This document shows positions 23,761-36,387 of a stretch of DNA of 64,000 nucleotides, one piece after another. The notes below the pieces were generated by a model, which made no database searches, was not told the DNA's origin, and saw only the letters and a program-made list of their open reading frames with translations. The stretch spans positions 186,001 to 250,000 of the forward strand of contig VDMD01000035.1 of the NCBI GenBank assembly GCA_007026445.1. Reading direction: 5' to 3'. Source of the stretch: Schizophyllum amplum (Eukaryota > Basidiomycota > Agaricomycetes > Agaricales > Schizophyllaceae). Position 1 is the stretch's first letter, and each line of letters starts with the position of its first letter. A program made the position numbers and the translations under genes.

Positions 23761-24055
23761 GTGGCGCGGTCGAATTGAACTTGATGTTGAGGCCTGAGGG
23801 TCAGGGGCTGCCCTACGCACGATAGAGTACGATCGGTCCTTTTCTTTCAATCCCGCTTTGCAGTACATGCATCTTCCGTGTAATGCCACCTTCAATGATA
23901 GATGCAAAGAAAAACGGTCAAGGCGAACGACTTACTCGGAAGCATGATACGGTCAAGACAAAGGTGCAGTAGTCTGGCTTAAAACCACACACAGTCTAAG
24001 GGATTTGCAGTAACCACCGCATCTGCACGAACATCCTCTGCAACAACGTGCTACC
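23761..24055. other. Intergenic
   Basis: Between the duplicated arm and the PAH-domain gene. No structured element identified. Confidence 0.5.
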
Positions 24056-24494
24056 ATGAATGACCAGCAGGCGGGACGCGCAAACGCACTCTGCAGTGTC
24101 GCTCACACGTTGAGCTATCTGGAAACTGTCAGAGCTACATTAGCCGACGACCGCAAGGATGTCTACAACAAATTTCTGATCATCATGGCGGAGCACAAAC
24201 ATCGGACGTATGTTGTCACTCCGGGCCACAGTAAACGCCACTCACATATCTGCCAGACTCGACACGACGGGCACCATCATGCGTGTCGTACAGCTCTTCA
24301 GCGGATACCCCGTACTTATTCAAGGCTTCATTGATTTCCTTCCTCCCGGCTACCGCATCGATTTCTCTGCTGGTTGCGGGGTCACGGTCAGCATATCCAT
24401 CGGATCCAATAATGTCAGTACGAACGACACGCGCACGCCCATGGAACCGATGAGGTCGTCACGGCCTCTACCACGGCGACGTGGAGTACATTGA
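24056..24494 (+). CDS. Stand-alone PAH (Sin3-type paired amphipathic helix) protein
   Basis: Exons 24056-24207 and 24257-24494 (49-base intron), 129 residues. One PAH domain is visible: AHTLSYLETVRATLADDRKDVYNKFLIIMAEHKHRT joined across the splice to LDTTGTIMRVVQLFSGYPVL, then IQGFIDFLPPGYRID. PAH domains of Sin3 bind transcription factors; single-PAH proteins are numerous in agaricomycetes and their role is unknown. After YRID the sequence no longer follows the usual tail (ITVTTP-type), and the last ~30 residues are Arg/Pro-rich, so the 3' end may be degenerate or need another intron at AAT|GTCAGT (~24412). Confidence 0.72.
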
Positions 24495-24850
24495 TGAAAG
24501 ATGGAAGCCCATGCCGCGGAAGGTGACCGCGTAGAGAGGGCCGACGACGGGACGAGGGAGTCAGTATGCGGTGAAAAGAAGGGGAGGATGGTATGGAGTG
24601 TACATGTCCTTCCAAACGGGAGAGTGGTCTAATCAGGCCTGACTAGTTGTAGAGTGGAACAATGTTTGCTCGTACAGTCGCCTTCGGGACTTCGAGAAGA
24701 AAGTAGGATGAAAGGAGTTTAGGCGTGTTTGTCATTGCTTTTCCAACAAGCACGGCAAGTTCCGGCTGCACACGCGGCGTGTCACGTTCAGCTTGCATTC
24801 GTTCAACTTCCAGGCCTGGACTACGTGCTTGAAGCTCTCAAACCACATCC
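24495..24850. other. Upstream region of DCTN6
   Basis: No gene or repeat recognised. Confidence 0.5.
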
Positions 24851-25620
24851 ATGGCCCCCATGTGAGCTAGGAATGTTGGCATAGAGTTTGCGCGCATTCA
24901 TGGAACCACTGCAGACGAGACAAGTTCACTATCCATTCTAAAGCCGTGGTCTGCCAGGACGTTGAGCTTAAAGGCGACATAACCATCGGTTCTGGTATTC
25001 ATACCCACCCTCACATCCGTAGTACCTACTCAAGTGATATATAGGCACAATAGTCCACCCTAAAGCCACTATCTTTGCCATAGCGGGCCCTATAGTCATA
25101 GGCGCCGGCTGCATTATCGAGGAGAACGTTGTACTCGTCAACCGGTCAGTCTTCATTGTCACACTTTCCTTCCCTCACGGTATCCAGACATCTGACTACA
25201 ACAATATCTACAGGAGAAAAGAAGTAATGCGCATAGGCGACGACAACCTCTTCGAGATTGGCTGCCGTAGGTTTCCACGTGCGTTAACCCGCCCTTGCTG
25301 ACTCGCCCTTTCTCCCCTCTCTCTCAGGTGTCGAATGCCCTTCCATGGGCAACTTCAACACCATTTCCACCCGCGCGCGCGTGCACCATACCGTACGCAT
25401 ATCCAGCTTCTGCGTTGTCAGCGCCGGCTGCCTCTTCGCACCGACGGACGACGAGATGCTAGATGACTTCACCGTCATCTACGGCCAGGCGGCTGAGAGA
25501 CGAACCTGGAGTGGGCGGGGCAAGGTGCAGGAGGCAGACTTGCGGAGAAAACACACGGAATACTTGAAGGAGATGTTGCCCAAATTCAATCGCCTTCGAA
25601 GAGGGGCAGACGCTGCTTGA
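24851..25620 (+). CDS. DCTN6: Dynactin subunit 6 (p27)
   Basis: Subunit of the dynactin pointed-end complex, which helps dynein bind cargo; a left-handed beta-helix protein. Five exons: 24851-24861 (11 bases), 24915-24994, 25045-25144, 25214-25266, 25328-25620; 178 residues. The spliced N-terminus reads MAPIRDKFTIHSKAVVCQDV, then GDITIGSGTIVHPKATIFAI and IVIGAGCIIEENVVLVNR, the hexapeptide pattern of the beta-helix. GDDNLFEIGCRVECPSMGNF and TVRISSFCVVSAGC follow. The helical tail ends AEYLKEML-type (EYLKEMLPKFNRLRRG). Every splice restores the family sequence, which fixes the tiny first exon. Introns 50-69 bases. Confidence 0.92.
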
Positions 25621-26029
25621 CGCGTGCAGCATATGATCAAAGGTGAGGATCTTCAAGCAATTATCTATACCTTGTGCTCAGCTGTCTTGTGCTATGCAGA
25701 CTCAAGATTCGTACTTACAAGGACAAAGACGGCTACAGTTACAGTGGTCCCTGTTTCACGCCCGTCGCCCGGGCAGCGCTTAGCATCCTCTTTTTGACAC
25801 TAGTAGATTGTACTAATTCGATGGTTACGAAAGAGCCCTTTATACAGCTATAAACTACGGAAAGCCTGGATATACGACGGAAGATGCAACGATAGCGAAA
25901 ATAACAAGGGTAAAAGTATGACAGAAAGAACAACAACCGAAACGAAGACAGCGAAAAGTGCAACACACGATAGCGACGAAGACAGTGAATACAAAATACA
26001 ACGAGTAAACGTCAGATTGGAGATGAGAA
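25621..26029. other. Convergent intergenic space
   Basis: 3' regions of DCTN6 (+) and the O-methyltransferase (-). Nothing else seen. Confidence 0.6.
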
Positions 26030-29000
26030 TCAGTCCTCCGGCGACCATGTCCTCGACCATCTCTTCCCGTGCCCAGAAGACCTCTTTTCGGTCTTTGGCG
26101 AACCCTTCCCCAGTATGACTGGTGCTTGCAGCATCGGCGGGCGTTCCAACATCGGCGCAGCGTCAAACATCGCCGGAGCATCCAACATCGGCGAAGCATC
26201 CAGGAGTGCGCCTATCCGCGGTGGCATCGGCAGGGTTCGCTCGCTCTCTTGGTCAACCAACTTCCCAAAGTCCAACCGTGCGCCATTGGCGTTGTTCGAC
26301 AGTGACGCGCCCGCCGGCACATTCGTGCTCATGATGCTCTCGCTCCGTTTCCTCCCGCCGATCTTGAACTTCGGGGTCAGCGTCAGATGCGACACGGACG
26401 ACTTCCTGGCTCGCCCGGGCGCAAGTGGAGATGGCGACGACGACGACAAGTTGCGCACGGTGACCGGCGAACTGGGGACCGGGATGCCACTCATCGAAAC
26501 TGGTATCCCACTCGTCGACGGCCCAGCCATACCCAAGAACGCTGGATTCGCAGTGGGCAGCGGCGGTACGGGTTCCTCATACTTCGGCGACAGGTTCGCC
26601 AGAGAGCCCCGCCTCGACACCGACTTGCGCAAAAGCGTAGGCGAGCGCGGTGAATCTGGCGTCCCACTCCGCGAGATAATCGAGCTGATCTGGTCGGACA
26701 GCGTCGCGAACGACCCGCGCCGCTTCACCACTTTGGCAGGAGCGGGCGATGCAGGCACTTCCAGCGCATCCGACATGATTGTCGAGGTCAGGCTGGGATT
26801 ACGAGCATGCCGCTTTTCGGGCGTCGGTCGTAGGAGGGACGCCGAGCTGGCGGCCGCGGCAGCATGATGCCCTGTCAGATGCGCGTGCGAGGATCGGCGC
26901 AGGATAGACGGTAGCCTGGGAGACGCCGGCGTCAACGGCGTTTGCTGAGTCGAAGGTGCCGGGGACGATGACGACGACGTTGGTTGGGATACAGACAACC
27001 CTCGCGTCCGGTGGAAGACTCCCGATGGTCGAGAGCTCGCCACACGCGGGGATCCCGCAGCCGGAGACGCCAACGACGCTGTGGATGCCGACGCAGCCAA
27101 GGTCAGCGGCGACGGCCTTTTCTTTTCGGCTGCGAGACAACGACGGGATGCTTCAACCCGCTCGGTGCGAAGCCCTGAGCAGACGTCGCAGTGGTCGACG
27201 TTCGTCCAAAGCCGAACTTGCGCATGGCGGCACCTCCGCGGGTGAGTAAACCCCTCGAGAGCTTCGACATTGGGCCCTTGGTCGGCGCCAGAGAAGGGAA
27301 GTCGACTCTCGAGCCAAATGTCGGGGTGCCGCATCTCGAGCTCGCGCGCCCAATCATCTCCAATTCTTCTCGTCGCAGCATATCCTCCGCATCGTCGTCG
27401 CTGAACGCCGATGGACTGGCGATTGGAGATGTACCATGCGCCAGACGACTTGCCGCACGTCCCAAGCGCGGAACTGGGACCTCGGTGGGCTCGGCGACGA
27501 TCCAGAAGAACCATGATCCCGGACACTTGTTCAAGCGCGTAATCTTCCACCCCGCGGACTCCATGAGCGCAAACGTCTCCCGAAGCGTGCGCTCCTGCGA
27601 GTTGAACGTGCATTGCATCTAGCTTGCATTAGCGCGACTGGAGAGCGGTATGAAGCAGATGACATACAGTAAGATCCATGTTAAACGCGTTGGCGCTAGC
27701 CTTGCCCATGTTCGCAAGCAACGGCGCCGGCGCATGGCTCAAGACCGCCCCATCGACATCGATCCCAGGGACGGAACCGCTCACTCCAAAGGAATCCGGA
27801 CACGCCAGAGGCAGGATGAAGTCGCCACACAGTAACGTTGTATGTGGCCCTGCCGATTCTCGTAGCTGGAGGAGGATCTTCCTCGCGAAGACTTCCGACC
27901 AGTCGTGCAAGATGACTCGCAATATGTAGACCGCAGGCGCTCTTGAGACCTGTGGTTTGAAGAAGTCGTGCTCTGACAACTCGTCAGAATATTTATTGGG
28001 CGTAGCGAGGCGATCCGTCGTACCTTGGAGCGTGACCATTCCCGACTCAAGCCGCTGTGGCCAATTCTTCGCCCAGTACTAGAGAGAGGTCAGTGTACGT
28101 GATGATTCGGCGAGGTTCAATATGTACCTGCATCGCTCGCTCGATAACAACTTCACGGTCTTGAAGAACGAAGCGCAATCCCCATCCGCAGTTCTCCGAG
28201 GCCGTCGTAAGCGTATCCGTAGTAGACCCGATACCGCCCCCGACGTCGACCACGACACTGCCTGGCTCCAGCAGGTTCCAATCAAACGCTAAAAACCCAC
28301 AGTCAGTATGACTGAAAGACAGAAGTCTGGAGGAGATCGACCTTGCAGAACAGCACCCGGAGTTTCCCAGCTCGTCGTCCCTTCCATAGCCTTCGCGAAC
28401 CTCGCAAAGCGGAAGTGATTTGGATTCGTACCACCAACATGAGCGTTCCTGGAAGGCGTGTCAGCTCGATACGACAACGACCAATGCCCTAAACTTACAG
28501 GCCATGTCCTTCGAGCCAAGGGAAGAACGGTATCTTTTCCTGAGAAGCTCTTGAGGTGCCTTTCTTGCGTCCGTCGCCTGAGAACACGGCGCTTCCCCGG
28601 CAGTAATCGTCTTCCCCGGCACAGAGGCCGAAAGCGAACGTGAACGGAGCGTTCTCTGGCTCGCGCCCATGAGTGGTAGTTTCATTGGGAGAGAGCAGGA
28701 AGGCTTCCGTCATGTACGAAGACGCCTTGAACAGCTCGTCCGTGCTGAGGAAGGACGTCAAAGGCGCACGAGGAGCGAAAGCACGAGACTGACCACATGC
28801 CGACAAAGGCAGCTATTCCGCCTTCCTTGCCTTCGTACTTGGCCTCGGGCCTGCGCTATCGCATTAGCAGAGCAAATATAGGAGAAAAGAGTACATACGC
28901 GGACATCGCCACGAGCTCCCTCCACGGCTTCCCGGTGTCAAGCATGCTGGATATGCGATTATTGGCGAAGGTGTTCGGCCGAACCTCCAGAAGCAGATGA

Positions 29001-30105
29001 TGCGTCGCTAGCAAACGCAATATATGGGCTGGATCATCGTGAGCGCCATGCATATCATTCGAATGAGTGACTTACCGAGCTTGTTCACCTCCACGCCGCA
29101 GCGACTGGAAATATCGCTCGTCTCCATACCCTCTTCTCCCGCCTCCCTCAATATCTCGGGTATATGCGCTGCCTCGAATAGCCTCAGACAGGACGGAAGA
29201 TGATACTTGGCGAGAATATCAGCATCCGCATAAATGACAAAAGCGGAAAAGACCCACGGCCATGCTCGCGTCGCACAGGGTAAGAAACGGCAGCTGCACG
29301 ATGGCGCTGATCTGCCCGCAAGCTCCAGCTATACGCGCTGAAGATACTCTGATCAATAAAGGATGGTTCATCATGCCTTCGACGACTCACAGATAGCGTC
29401 GACAATATCGGGCTCCTGAACCATGCGCTCCGCTGGCGAGTCCGGGTCGAAAGGCGCACTCAAGGAGGGGAAGTCCAAAAGTCCGAAGCCATCTTCCCTG
29501 TCGATTGGCGACATAGGAGAGAACGGGGATGCTGGGGTGATCGGTGAGCCAGGTTGCGACAGTTGGCTGTACATGGAGGGTGCGGTCGTTGTCGACGTCG
29601 TCGAGATGGACCCGTTCTGGTGGTGATGTGGTGGCTCATGGGTGGTCCGGACAAAGAGAAGGGATGGCGAGCTCTGCGTATAGGAGGCGAGATTTGATGG
29701 CGAGTCGGTCTTCTTGTGTCGCGGGGTGACATTGACGTTGGGACTGCTGTGTTGACGCGTGAAGGACGGGGAAAGCGGTGAGCGCGGCGCGTTCCCGGGT
29801 GGGGTCACAGGCCCTTCCGGTGCGTACATGCATGGCGAGGGCGGCGGTGACGCGTAAGCACTCGAGAGATTCTCGCGTATATTCGCGTCCAGCGGATACT
29901 GCAAGCCCGCCCCTGCCTCCTTCTTGTCGTAGACGCCGTACAGGCCTCCGTCCCGCGTCCTATAGCGCCCATCGTCGTCCACTCCAGTCCCGTCATCGTC
30001 GAGGTCGGGAATATGTGTGGCATCCGCGAACTTGCGCTCGATGAACTCGATAGAGGTCCCGATGAGCCTGTGCAGCGCCTTGAGCTCCTCGAATGTGCTG
30101 CTCAT
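26030..30105 (-). CDS. Long SAM-dependent O-methyltransferase with Ser/Pro-rich tails
   Basis: Twelve exons: 29391-30105, 29258-29328, 29076-29205, 28899-29028, 28794-28850, 28499-28744, 28342-28448, 28128-28288, 28024-28078, 27668-27972, 27234-27618, 26030-27174; about 1168 residues. The core is a plant-type class of O-methyltransferase: dimerisation region (GACGQISAIVQLPFLTL, HLPSCLRLFEAAHIPEILRE), SAM motif VVVDVGGGIGSTTDTL, HDFFKPQ, the catalytic-base block RVILHDWSEVFARKILLQLR and the core end AGWKITRLNKCPGS. Residues ~60-235 (Ser/Pro/Thr) and the last ~490 are low-complexity; the latter has several R-R-x-S motifs. The family is usually ~450-500 residues, so the tail is an oddity. The acceptor between exons 11 and 12 is uncertain (27175, or one of two further AGs, all in frame). 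Confidence 0.85.
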
Positions 30106-31132
30106 CGCCGGGATTGACGTTCAACGTCCTGGGCGCAGTCAGAGGACAGCGACGGTGCCGGCGGCGACGTCGAAGACGGCGATGAGCTCTCGTCGTCGAG
30201 GAGAAAAGCGGAAGATGGAGAGCCGTGTGATTCCATAAGCTCGCATTCGCCAGGAAAGGACAAACGAAGTAAACTAAGGAAAACAGCGGAGATCTTCGAA
30301 GTTAGTTCGACAGAAGCGACGTCAGGCTCGGCCCGAGCTTGTTGACGCTTCTCCGTGACGTTTCTCGGTACCTTGTCCCCTTTGTACCTGTTGAAGATGA
30401 GATTTGCGCGCAGTTTGTTTTGGAAAATAGCTAGATCGACGATCAGTGACCGTACCATGGTCGTCGTTCGCCAGAAAAATGGCCGATTGCATGCAGTTCC
30501 TCTTGTGAAGCAGTGCACACCTGGGAGACGCCGCTCTGGAGTTCCTTGACAGTCTTCAGGTGTTATACCATGAGTTCCGAAGACAGCTATGGACAGATCG
30601 ACGTCAAATCAAGCCAACGCAGACCCGGAAAAGCCGCAATCCACGCTCGGGCAGCTGGGCCGTAGAAGCATGCATCAAGTTCTGCTAGACTGATGTCCAG
30701 AGGCGCGCACTGAAGATCATGCGAGAGAATATAGCCTTGGCAGAACCGAGTGAGTGGGGAATCTGCCCGCATGAGCCATATCGTGTAGCAGGTATGTGGC
30801 GGTTTGGAACACGCCACAGGCGTGACTTAGACGTGACGCTGCACCTGCCATCAACATATCTACGTCGCTCGGCGAACGCCGAAACCGGACCCACAATGCT
30901 TGGTGGTTGACAATAAAGTAGGACTAAGTAGCGGCTCCGGACCTGTGATAATACCATCGAATATAATGCGTTCTCTCACGGCTCCGGGCTGCTGCACGAG
31001 TAAAGCTCTACGGCCGGTGAGTATAAACAGGCTAGGACGCAGAACCGGGCGTATGATACCATCAATACGTGTAGTCATAATAAGTCATTAGTGTAGCAAG
31101 GCAGAAGACGAGCGCAAAACATCCCTATCTAA
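30106..31132. other. Intergenic, about 1 kb
   Basis: O-methyltransferase upstream region and 3' region of the acidic protein. Several short frames, none with a recognisable motif or splice logic. Confidence 0.55.
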
Positions 31133-32468
31133 TCAGAACACACAGCTCACCGCGGTAGCAGAAGACATAGTGGAATCTCCCTCTAACATCCAAGCATCAC
31201 CGAGAGATCGCGTCGAGTACATGGTGTTGACGAAGTCCTCACCCAGCACCGGTAGATCCCACTCGTTCCCACCCTCTTCCAAGTCGTCGTCGAAGCTAAA
31301 ATCATCATCCAGGCCAGCGTTGAGATTTCGAGGACTGCCCCCATCATCATCACAGAAGTCGCTCCTCGCACATGACTTCATGCGAGCAATGCCGGACTCG
31401 TCAAACACCTCCTCCAGGTCCATGTCCGACCCGCAGATCGAGCTGACCGAGGGCGACAAGTAAACACCGGGCTGATAATCGTCGAGTCCGTCGTCGACCA
31501 CGCGCGAGAAATCGAGTCCGCAGCTGTCGGTCACTCGATACTCTTCGCCGAGCTCGAGCTCCCCGTCCTGCCAGTCCTCTGGCCGGGGTGCGCGTGCCCG
31601 AGCGCGCGTGCGCTGAGAGATCGACTGGTCCGACAATTCGCTGTCTTCGTACCACCCCGGGCTACGGCCAGCGTCGTTGCTCGAGAAATCCACGGGTGAC
31701 ATTCGGAGGGACAAGGGCGACAGGTCCTCCAACACATTCGTAGGGGCTGCCAGGCACTGCGCACACACGCAGAACTGGGCGTCTCTGGCGTCCATCGCCG
31801 TTCCCTGCACTTCAGACTCGGCGAACATGACCTCGCAGAGAGCGATCCAGGCGTCGATGGGGTCCTTCTTGCACCAGCATTTGTGGAACGACTCGGTCCC
31901 GCTATCGACGGGAGATATACCCATGCTGGAATCCCCTCCGTCTCTGGTCTTTGCGTCTCCTACCGACAGTCCGGTGTCTTGTTCGTCTCCCTCTTCATCG
32001 TCGTCGTCCACGTGGTCCTCATGTTCTGCGTGGTCCTCGCACTCCTCTTCACCCTCGTGGACCTCATCGTCCTGGTCATCCTCGTCGTCGAAGAGTTCGT
32101 CGAGCGACATCATGGCCCTCTCGTCGAGGTCTGAAGACGCGTCCCATATGTGCTGGTTGCGCCTCGCAAGGTCCGCCATCTGCACGGCTGCGCGCCTTGA
32201 CGCCTCATTGTTACCCATTTCCAGGATGTGCAGGTCGCGGTAGTAGTCCCGCTGCTGGCGCACGGCCGCCAGCTTGTTCTGCAGGGCGCTGATCTCTTCA
32301 CGAAAATTATCAATCTCGCGTAACAGGTCCTGGAAGCGTGTCGTGTTGTCAGCCTCGAGTATGCAGGCCACCTTCGGACGAAGAAGAAAGTTCGGCACGC
32401 ACCTCAGGCTGCAGTGCCACCCCGCTATCGATGGTGCGCGACGCGGTCGCGATGTCAGAGATACACAT
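31133..32468 (-). CDS. Acidic coiled-coil hypothetical protein
   Basis: Not recognised. Exons 32403-32468 and 31133-32353, 428 residues; the 49-base intron replaces an alternative internal ATG (at 32398) by a better N-terminus MCISDIATASRTIDSG. Residues ~23-75 form a probable coiled coil (FQDLLREIDNFREEISALQN, then KLAAVRQQRDYYRDL). Residues ~95-140 are almost all Asp/Glu (DDEDDQDDEVHEGEEECEDH). The rest is acidic with scattered Cys and His (FHKCWCKKDP, FCVCAQCLA), possibly metal-binding, and ends in a second acidic patch (FSFDDDLEEGGNEW). It looks like a nuclear or scaffold protein, but that is inference. A TATA-like site lies ~110 bases upstream. Confidence 0.7.
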
Positions 32469-32578
32469 GTCGGTATGGAGGTGTAGAGTCTCCGCCTGTC
32501 CTGCGAAGTTGGGTTACGGGGTGGGTGCAGAGGATATGAGAAGCGTCAGGCGCGCTGGCCTGAGCATGTACGCGGGCC

Positions 32579-32585
32579 CTTATAA
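32579..32585 (-). promoter_or_regulatory. TATA-like box of the acidic protein gene
   Basis: TTATAAG on the minus strand, about 110 bases upstream of the start at 32468. Confidence 0.4.
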
Positions 32586-32926
32586 CGCCCTCGGGCCTCG
32601 AGGCGAGGGACAAGGCCAGACCAACCCCGTCAACGTGGACCAGCAGGTCATTGGGCAAGATCCGTCGGGTCTGAGCGTCTTTGTCGCGCGTATGTGAGGG
32701 ACATAGCTTGTCGAAACTTGAGTTAGCGGTAAGAGTGGTGAACAGTGAGGAGTAAGGGCTGTCGGTGAGCAATCGGTGAGTCCGACCAGCTGAGCATCCG
32801 CTGCCAGAATGAACGACATCAGTCGCCGGCATACATATTCTTAGAAGTTGCCCATGCAGCTGCTTTGCTGCTTCTGTTGTGCCTTGGCCGACTTGAACTT
32901 GACAAGAGTCGGAGTCACCCGGCGGC

Positions 32927-32956
32927 GGTGAGGTGAGGTGAGGTGAGGTGAGGTGA
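32927..32956. repeat. GGTGA microsatellite
   Basis: Six perfect GGTGA units in tandem, in the upstream region of the FunK1 gene. Confidence 0.95.
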
Positions 32957-33259
32957 ATTAACCCACGGGGTCCCGCTCAGGAACAGTGGGGTGCCCGTAC
33001 TACACTGTACTGCACTAGATACGTGCTACGGAGCCAAACAGTCTACCACAAAGGCCATTGCGGCCACGCGGCGGAACATGCCGGGATACAGACGGCTCAG
33101 GCTACCGGAGCGGAACGCGGCGGACTCCGAAATTGAACTTGTCTTCGTCGCCCATTGTTCGAGAAACACGTTGCTGCCAGCCCCGAGGCCAGCCGCAGCA
33201 CACTATATCAGCAGACACCGTGAGTCAAGAATCGCTCATTCTCTTCTCTTCCGCCCACC

Positions 33260-35881
33260 ATGGCCGCCGTACAGAGTACCCCGCCGAAGCCCCAGATGAA
33301 TCAGTCTCGCCACTACACCAACGCTAAGATGGGGGATGCGCGCGACTACGCGACCAAATGGGTCGACAAGGTGCCGCAGGTCGACATCGATACCTTTCTC
33401 AAACACTTCATGCCGAAGCGCGAGCTCGACGCTCAGCACACGACAGCGGACATCGCCGAAGCCCTCTCCAAGCGGTGGCTCTTCCCGCTCCGCTCAGAGG
33501 ACGGGCTCAGGCTCCCCGATGCTGATGTGCCTCTTGACGTCAAGAACAGTCGGTGGTTCTCCTTTGAGCAGGATCCCGAGTTCTACAAGGGGCCCGAGAA
33601 CAGGGAGGGCGCCGTCTTCAAACGCTTTGAGGACATCTTCGACCAGGTCATCGAGTGCTGTAAGGTGCTCCAGCCTGGGCTTACGCAGACCACGCGGTAC
33701 TACAACGAGGGTGATCGGATGGCTCGCAGCGAGAAGCGGAACACGTCACGACGGGACGCCGACTTCCGTCTGCTTGACGGTTGCGAGGACCGGTACTACG
33801 AGCTCGCTGTCATCGTTCAGCTGAAGAAAGTCGACAGCATGGCCAGTCAATTCGATGTGAGTGCAGAGCGCGTATGATACCCTTCCATAGCTGACTTCGA
33901 CCCGTAGGATTGGAAGAAAATCAACTGGGAGCTGCTCCACGTGGCGCGCACTGAGCCCGGGCGGCGCTTCTGCTTGGGCATGACCGTCGAGAACAGAAAG
34001 GTGCGACTCTGGCATCTCAACCGCGAGATCATGGTCGTCAGCGAGGCCTTCGACTTTATGACGGTATGCGGCTGAACAAAATGATCATTCATTGGCGCTG
34101 ATTCACTGTTCTACAGGACTACAAGATTCTCATAGAGGTCTTCCTGCGCTTCGGTTTTGCGCAGAGGTCGGAGCTTGGCTATGACCCGACCTTTGAGAAG
34201 CCGCCAGCCCCGCAGCCTAGCGACTCGGAGAATTCCGACGTGACGTCCGGCGAGGAAGAGCAGTTCGTGACCGTCAGCGATTGCAAGTACCGGATCGTTG
34301 AGACCCTCGCCAACTACCGCGCGGACGCTGGGATCGGGCGCTGCACGTGGGTCTGGTTGGCGGAGGCTGTGGATAACCCTGCCAAACGAGTTGTAGTCAA
34401 GGACTGCTGGATGGCGAACGACCGCGACACGGAATTCGAGATACTGCAAGAAATCCGTAAGCGCATCAAAGAGCACGACTGGAAAAAGTATGCATCGCCG
34501 TCGAATCCGACGAGTACTGAGAGAGTCGACCCTCTCAACGGCTCCGACATTGACCGCTCCTTGTTCTTTGTGAACATCACCGATGGAGTCCGGGTCAAGG
34601 TCGACGACAAAGTGGATGACACGCGTGCAGTCATCGCCCATGGGTTCGACTTTCCGGGCCGGTGGTCATTTCTTCCCCTTGTCGAGGTGGCTCGTCCGAC
34701 CACGCCAGCGTCGTCTCTTACATTGACGGCGGTTCACGGGAAGCGGTCCACGCCGTCGCAGTCAAGGCCCGGCGCACATGTATCGGACTCCGTCGGCAAC
34801 CAGTCGGAGCGGGAGATGCAGCGCCCACTGGTTGGCCTCTTCGACCGGGGCACTGAGGCTCGCGCGCACCATCGAATGGTCATGGAGTACGGAACACCGC
34901 TCACTGCGATTAGCGAGCCGTCGCTGGTATTCAGCATACTGACAGATGCAGCATGTGGTAAGTCTGTCGATTGTTCGTCATAATCTATGCTCACCTGGAT
35001 ACGCAGCGCTGTTCATCCTTCATTGCGTCGGCTATTTGGATCGCGATATCAGCGTCAACAACATTCTCCACTTATACTGGAATGTCAAAGGTTTTCAAGG
35101 CAAGATCGGTGTCCTTTCCGACCTCGAGTACGCGAGGAAAATTGATGAGGAGGGGGCTCATCTGGGAAGGACTGTGAGTTTAGCCCTACGCTGGCCGTAC
35201 TACATAACTTATAATCTACAGGGAACACGGCACTTCATGGCGGTCGAAGTTGCTGAGGGCGACTACATGCTGAAGGCCGCCGAATCGGCTATACCGAAAA
35301 GTCTGATAGCCGACCGCATCAAGAAGCCACGCGCGGTTGAATCTTCTCCGTTCCCAATCCCAGCCGCGCCGCCTCTGATTCCGTGGCGCTTCTGCGAGGT
35401 GCACGACATGGAGTCTATCTTCTGGGTAGCCCTCTACACGCTCTTTCGCCACACCAATCTCCACACGATCGCCCTCAAAGGCACTGAATACGACGTGGAG
35501 GCACAGTACCATGTTTATTCGGAGATGTTCCCTGACGATGCCGACGCGACGCACGATCGCAGCAAGTATATTCGCCTAGAACACAAGCTCAAGGACGCCG
35601 TGACGAAGCTGCCTCCGACGTGGCAGGAACTCGGAGAGTCATTCAGGGTAGTGCGTCAGTGTCTCGCGGAGTTTTACGAGCAGGTTGGGGAGCGGCAGAT
35701 TGACCGGGAGATGTGGAACTGGCTGAAGTTGGCGTGCGAGGCTGGACAGGAAGGCATAGATGGTCCATTCATATCCTTGGCGGCTGCCCTGGACAAAAAG
35801 ACAGTATCGATGCAGTCTGGGAAGCGCCAAGGCGATACCGTCGAAGAAGAGGGGGCTGCGAAGAAGGCAAAGGTGGAGTAG
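33260..35881 (+). CDS. FunK1-type fungal protein kinase
   Basis: Five exons: 33260-33856, 33908-34063, 34117-34957, 35007-35173, 35222-35881; 806 residues. The ATG has an ideal context (CCACCATGG). N-terminal half: KPPAPQ linker and the FunK1 blocks RRFCLGMTVENRKVRLWHLN and FGFAQRSELGYDPT, then KYRIVETLANYRADAGIGRC with KRVVVKDCWM, where the lysine fits the ATP-binding position. Catalytic loop YLDRDISVNNIL and the DFG-equivalent LSDLEYARK are present; TRHFMAVEV follows. The expected HRD histidine is Asp here, while catalytic Asp and Asn are kept. The C-terminus has a basic KKAKVE nuclear-localisation-like end. FunK1 kinases are expanded in agaricomycetes; substrates are unknown. Confidence 0.92.
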
Positions 35882-36387
35882 GTTGTAGTAGTTGTAAGTA
35901 CAGTACCATAGACGCATATATATGAGTCGCACTCCTGCCTCATTCCATATCCTTAAACCATGGAAGAGCTCCTCGTCCGGGCTGTTTGTGAGCACTTCGT
36001 GTGTAGAGCAAGTCAGACAAGCGCCTCGAACGAAGTACGAACAACAGCCACGATGGAATGCATATGCATATGGGCATCAACGTCAACCTCCGTACATATA
36101 CCGCGCCACACGACTGAGCTTTCATAGGCAAAACTCACGAACAGGACCATGGAACGAAACAAGGACATAGTATACACTTGCATTTGAACATACAAGTAGA
36201 GGTAATCAAGAAGTGCAATGGTCGACGTCGACGACAGATAACCACTGAATTGTAAACGAAGATATGCATAATGAATACATGGGGTACATGTTAGACGAGC
36301 TCGCTACCAGCGACTGGGGCGAACAAGCGTTTCGGTAAACAGGCGAGCGACAACCGTCACCGACCAGCATCATGCCGATGGCGGGCT
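35882..36387. other. Convergent intergenic space
   Basis: Between FunK1 (+) and the Ca2+/H+ exchanger (-). No structured element seen. Confidence 0.6.
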
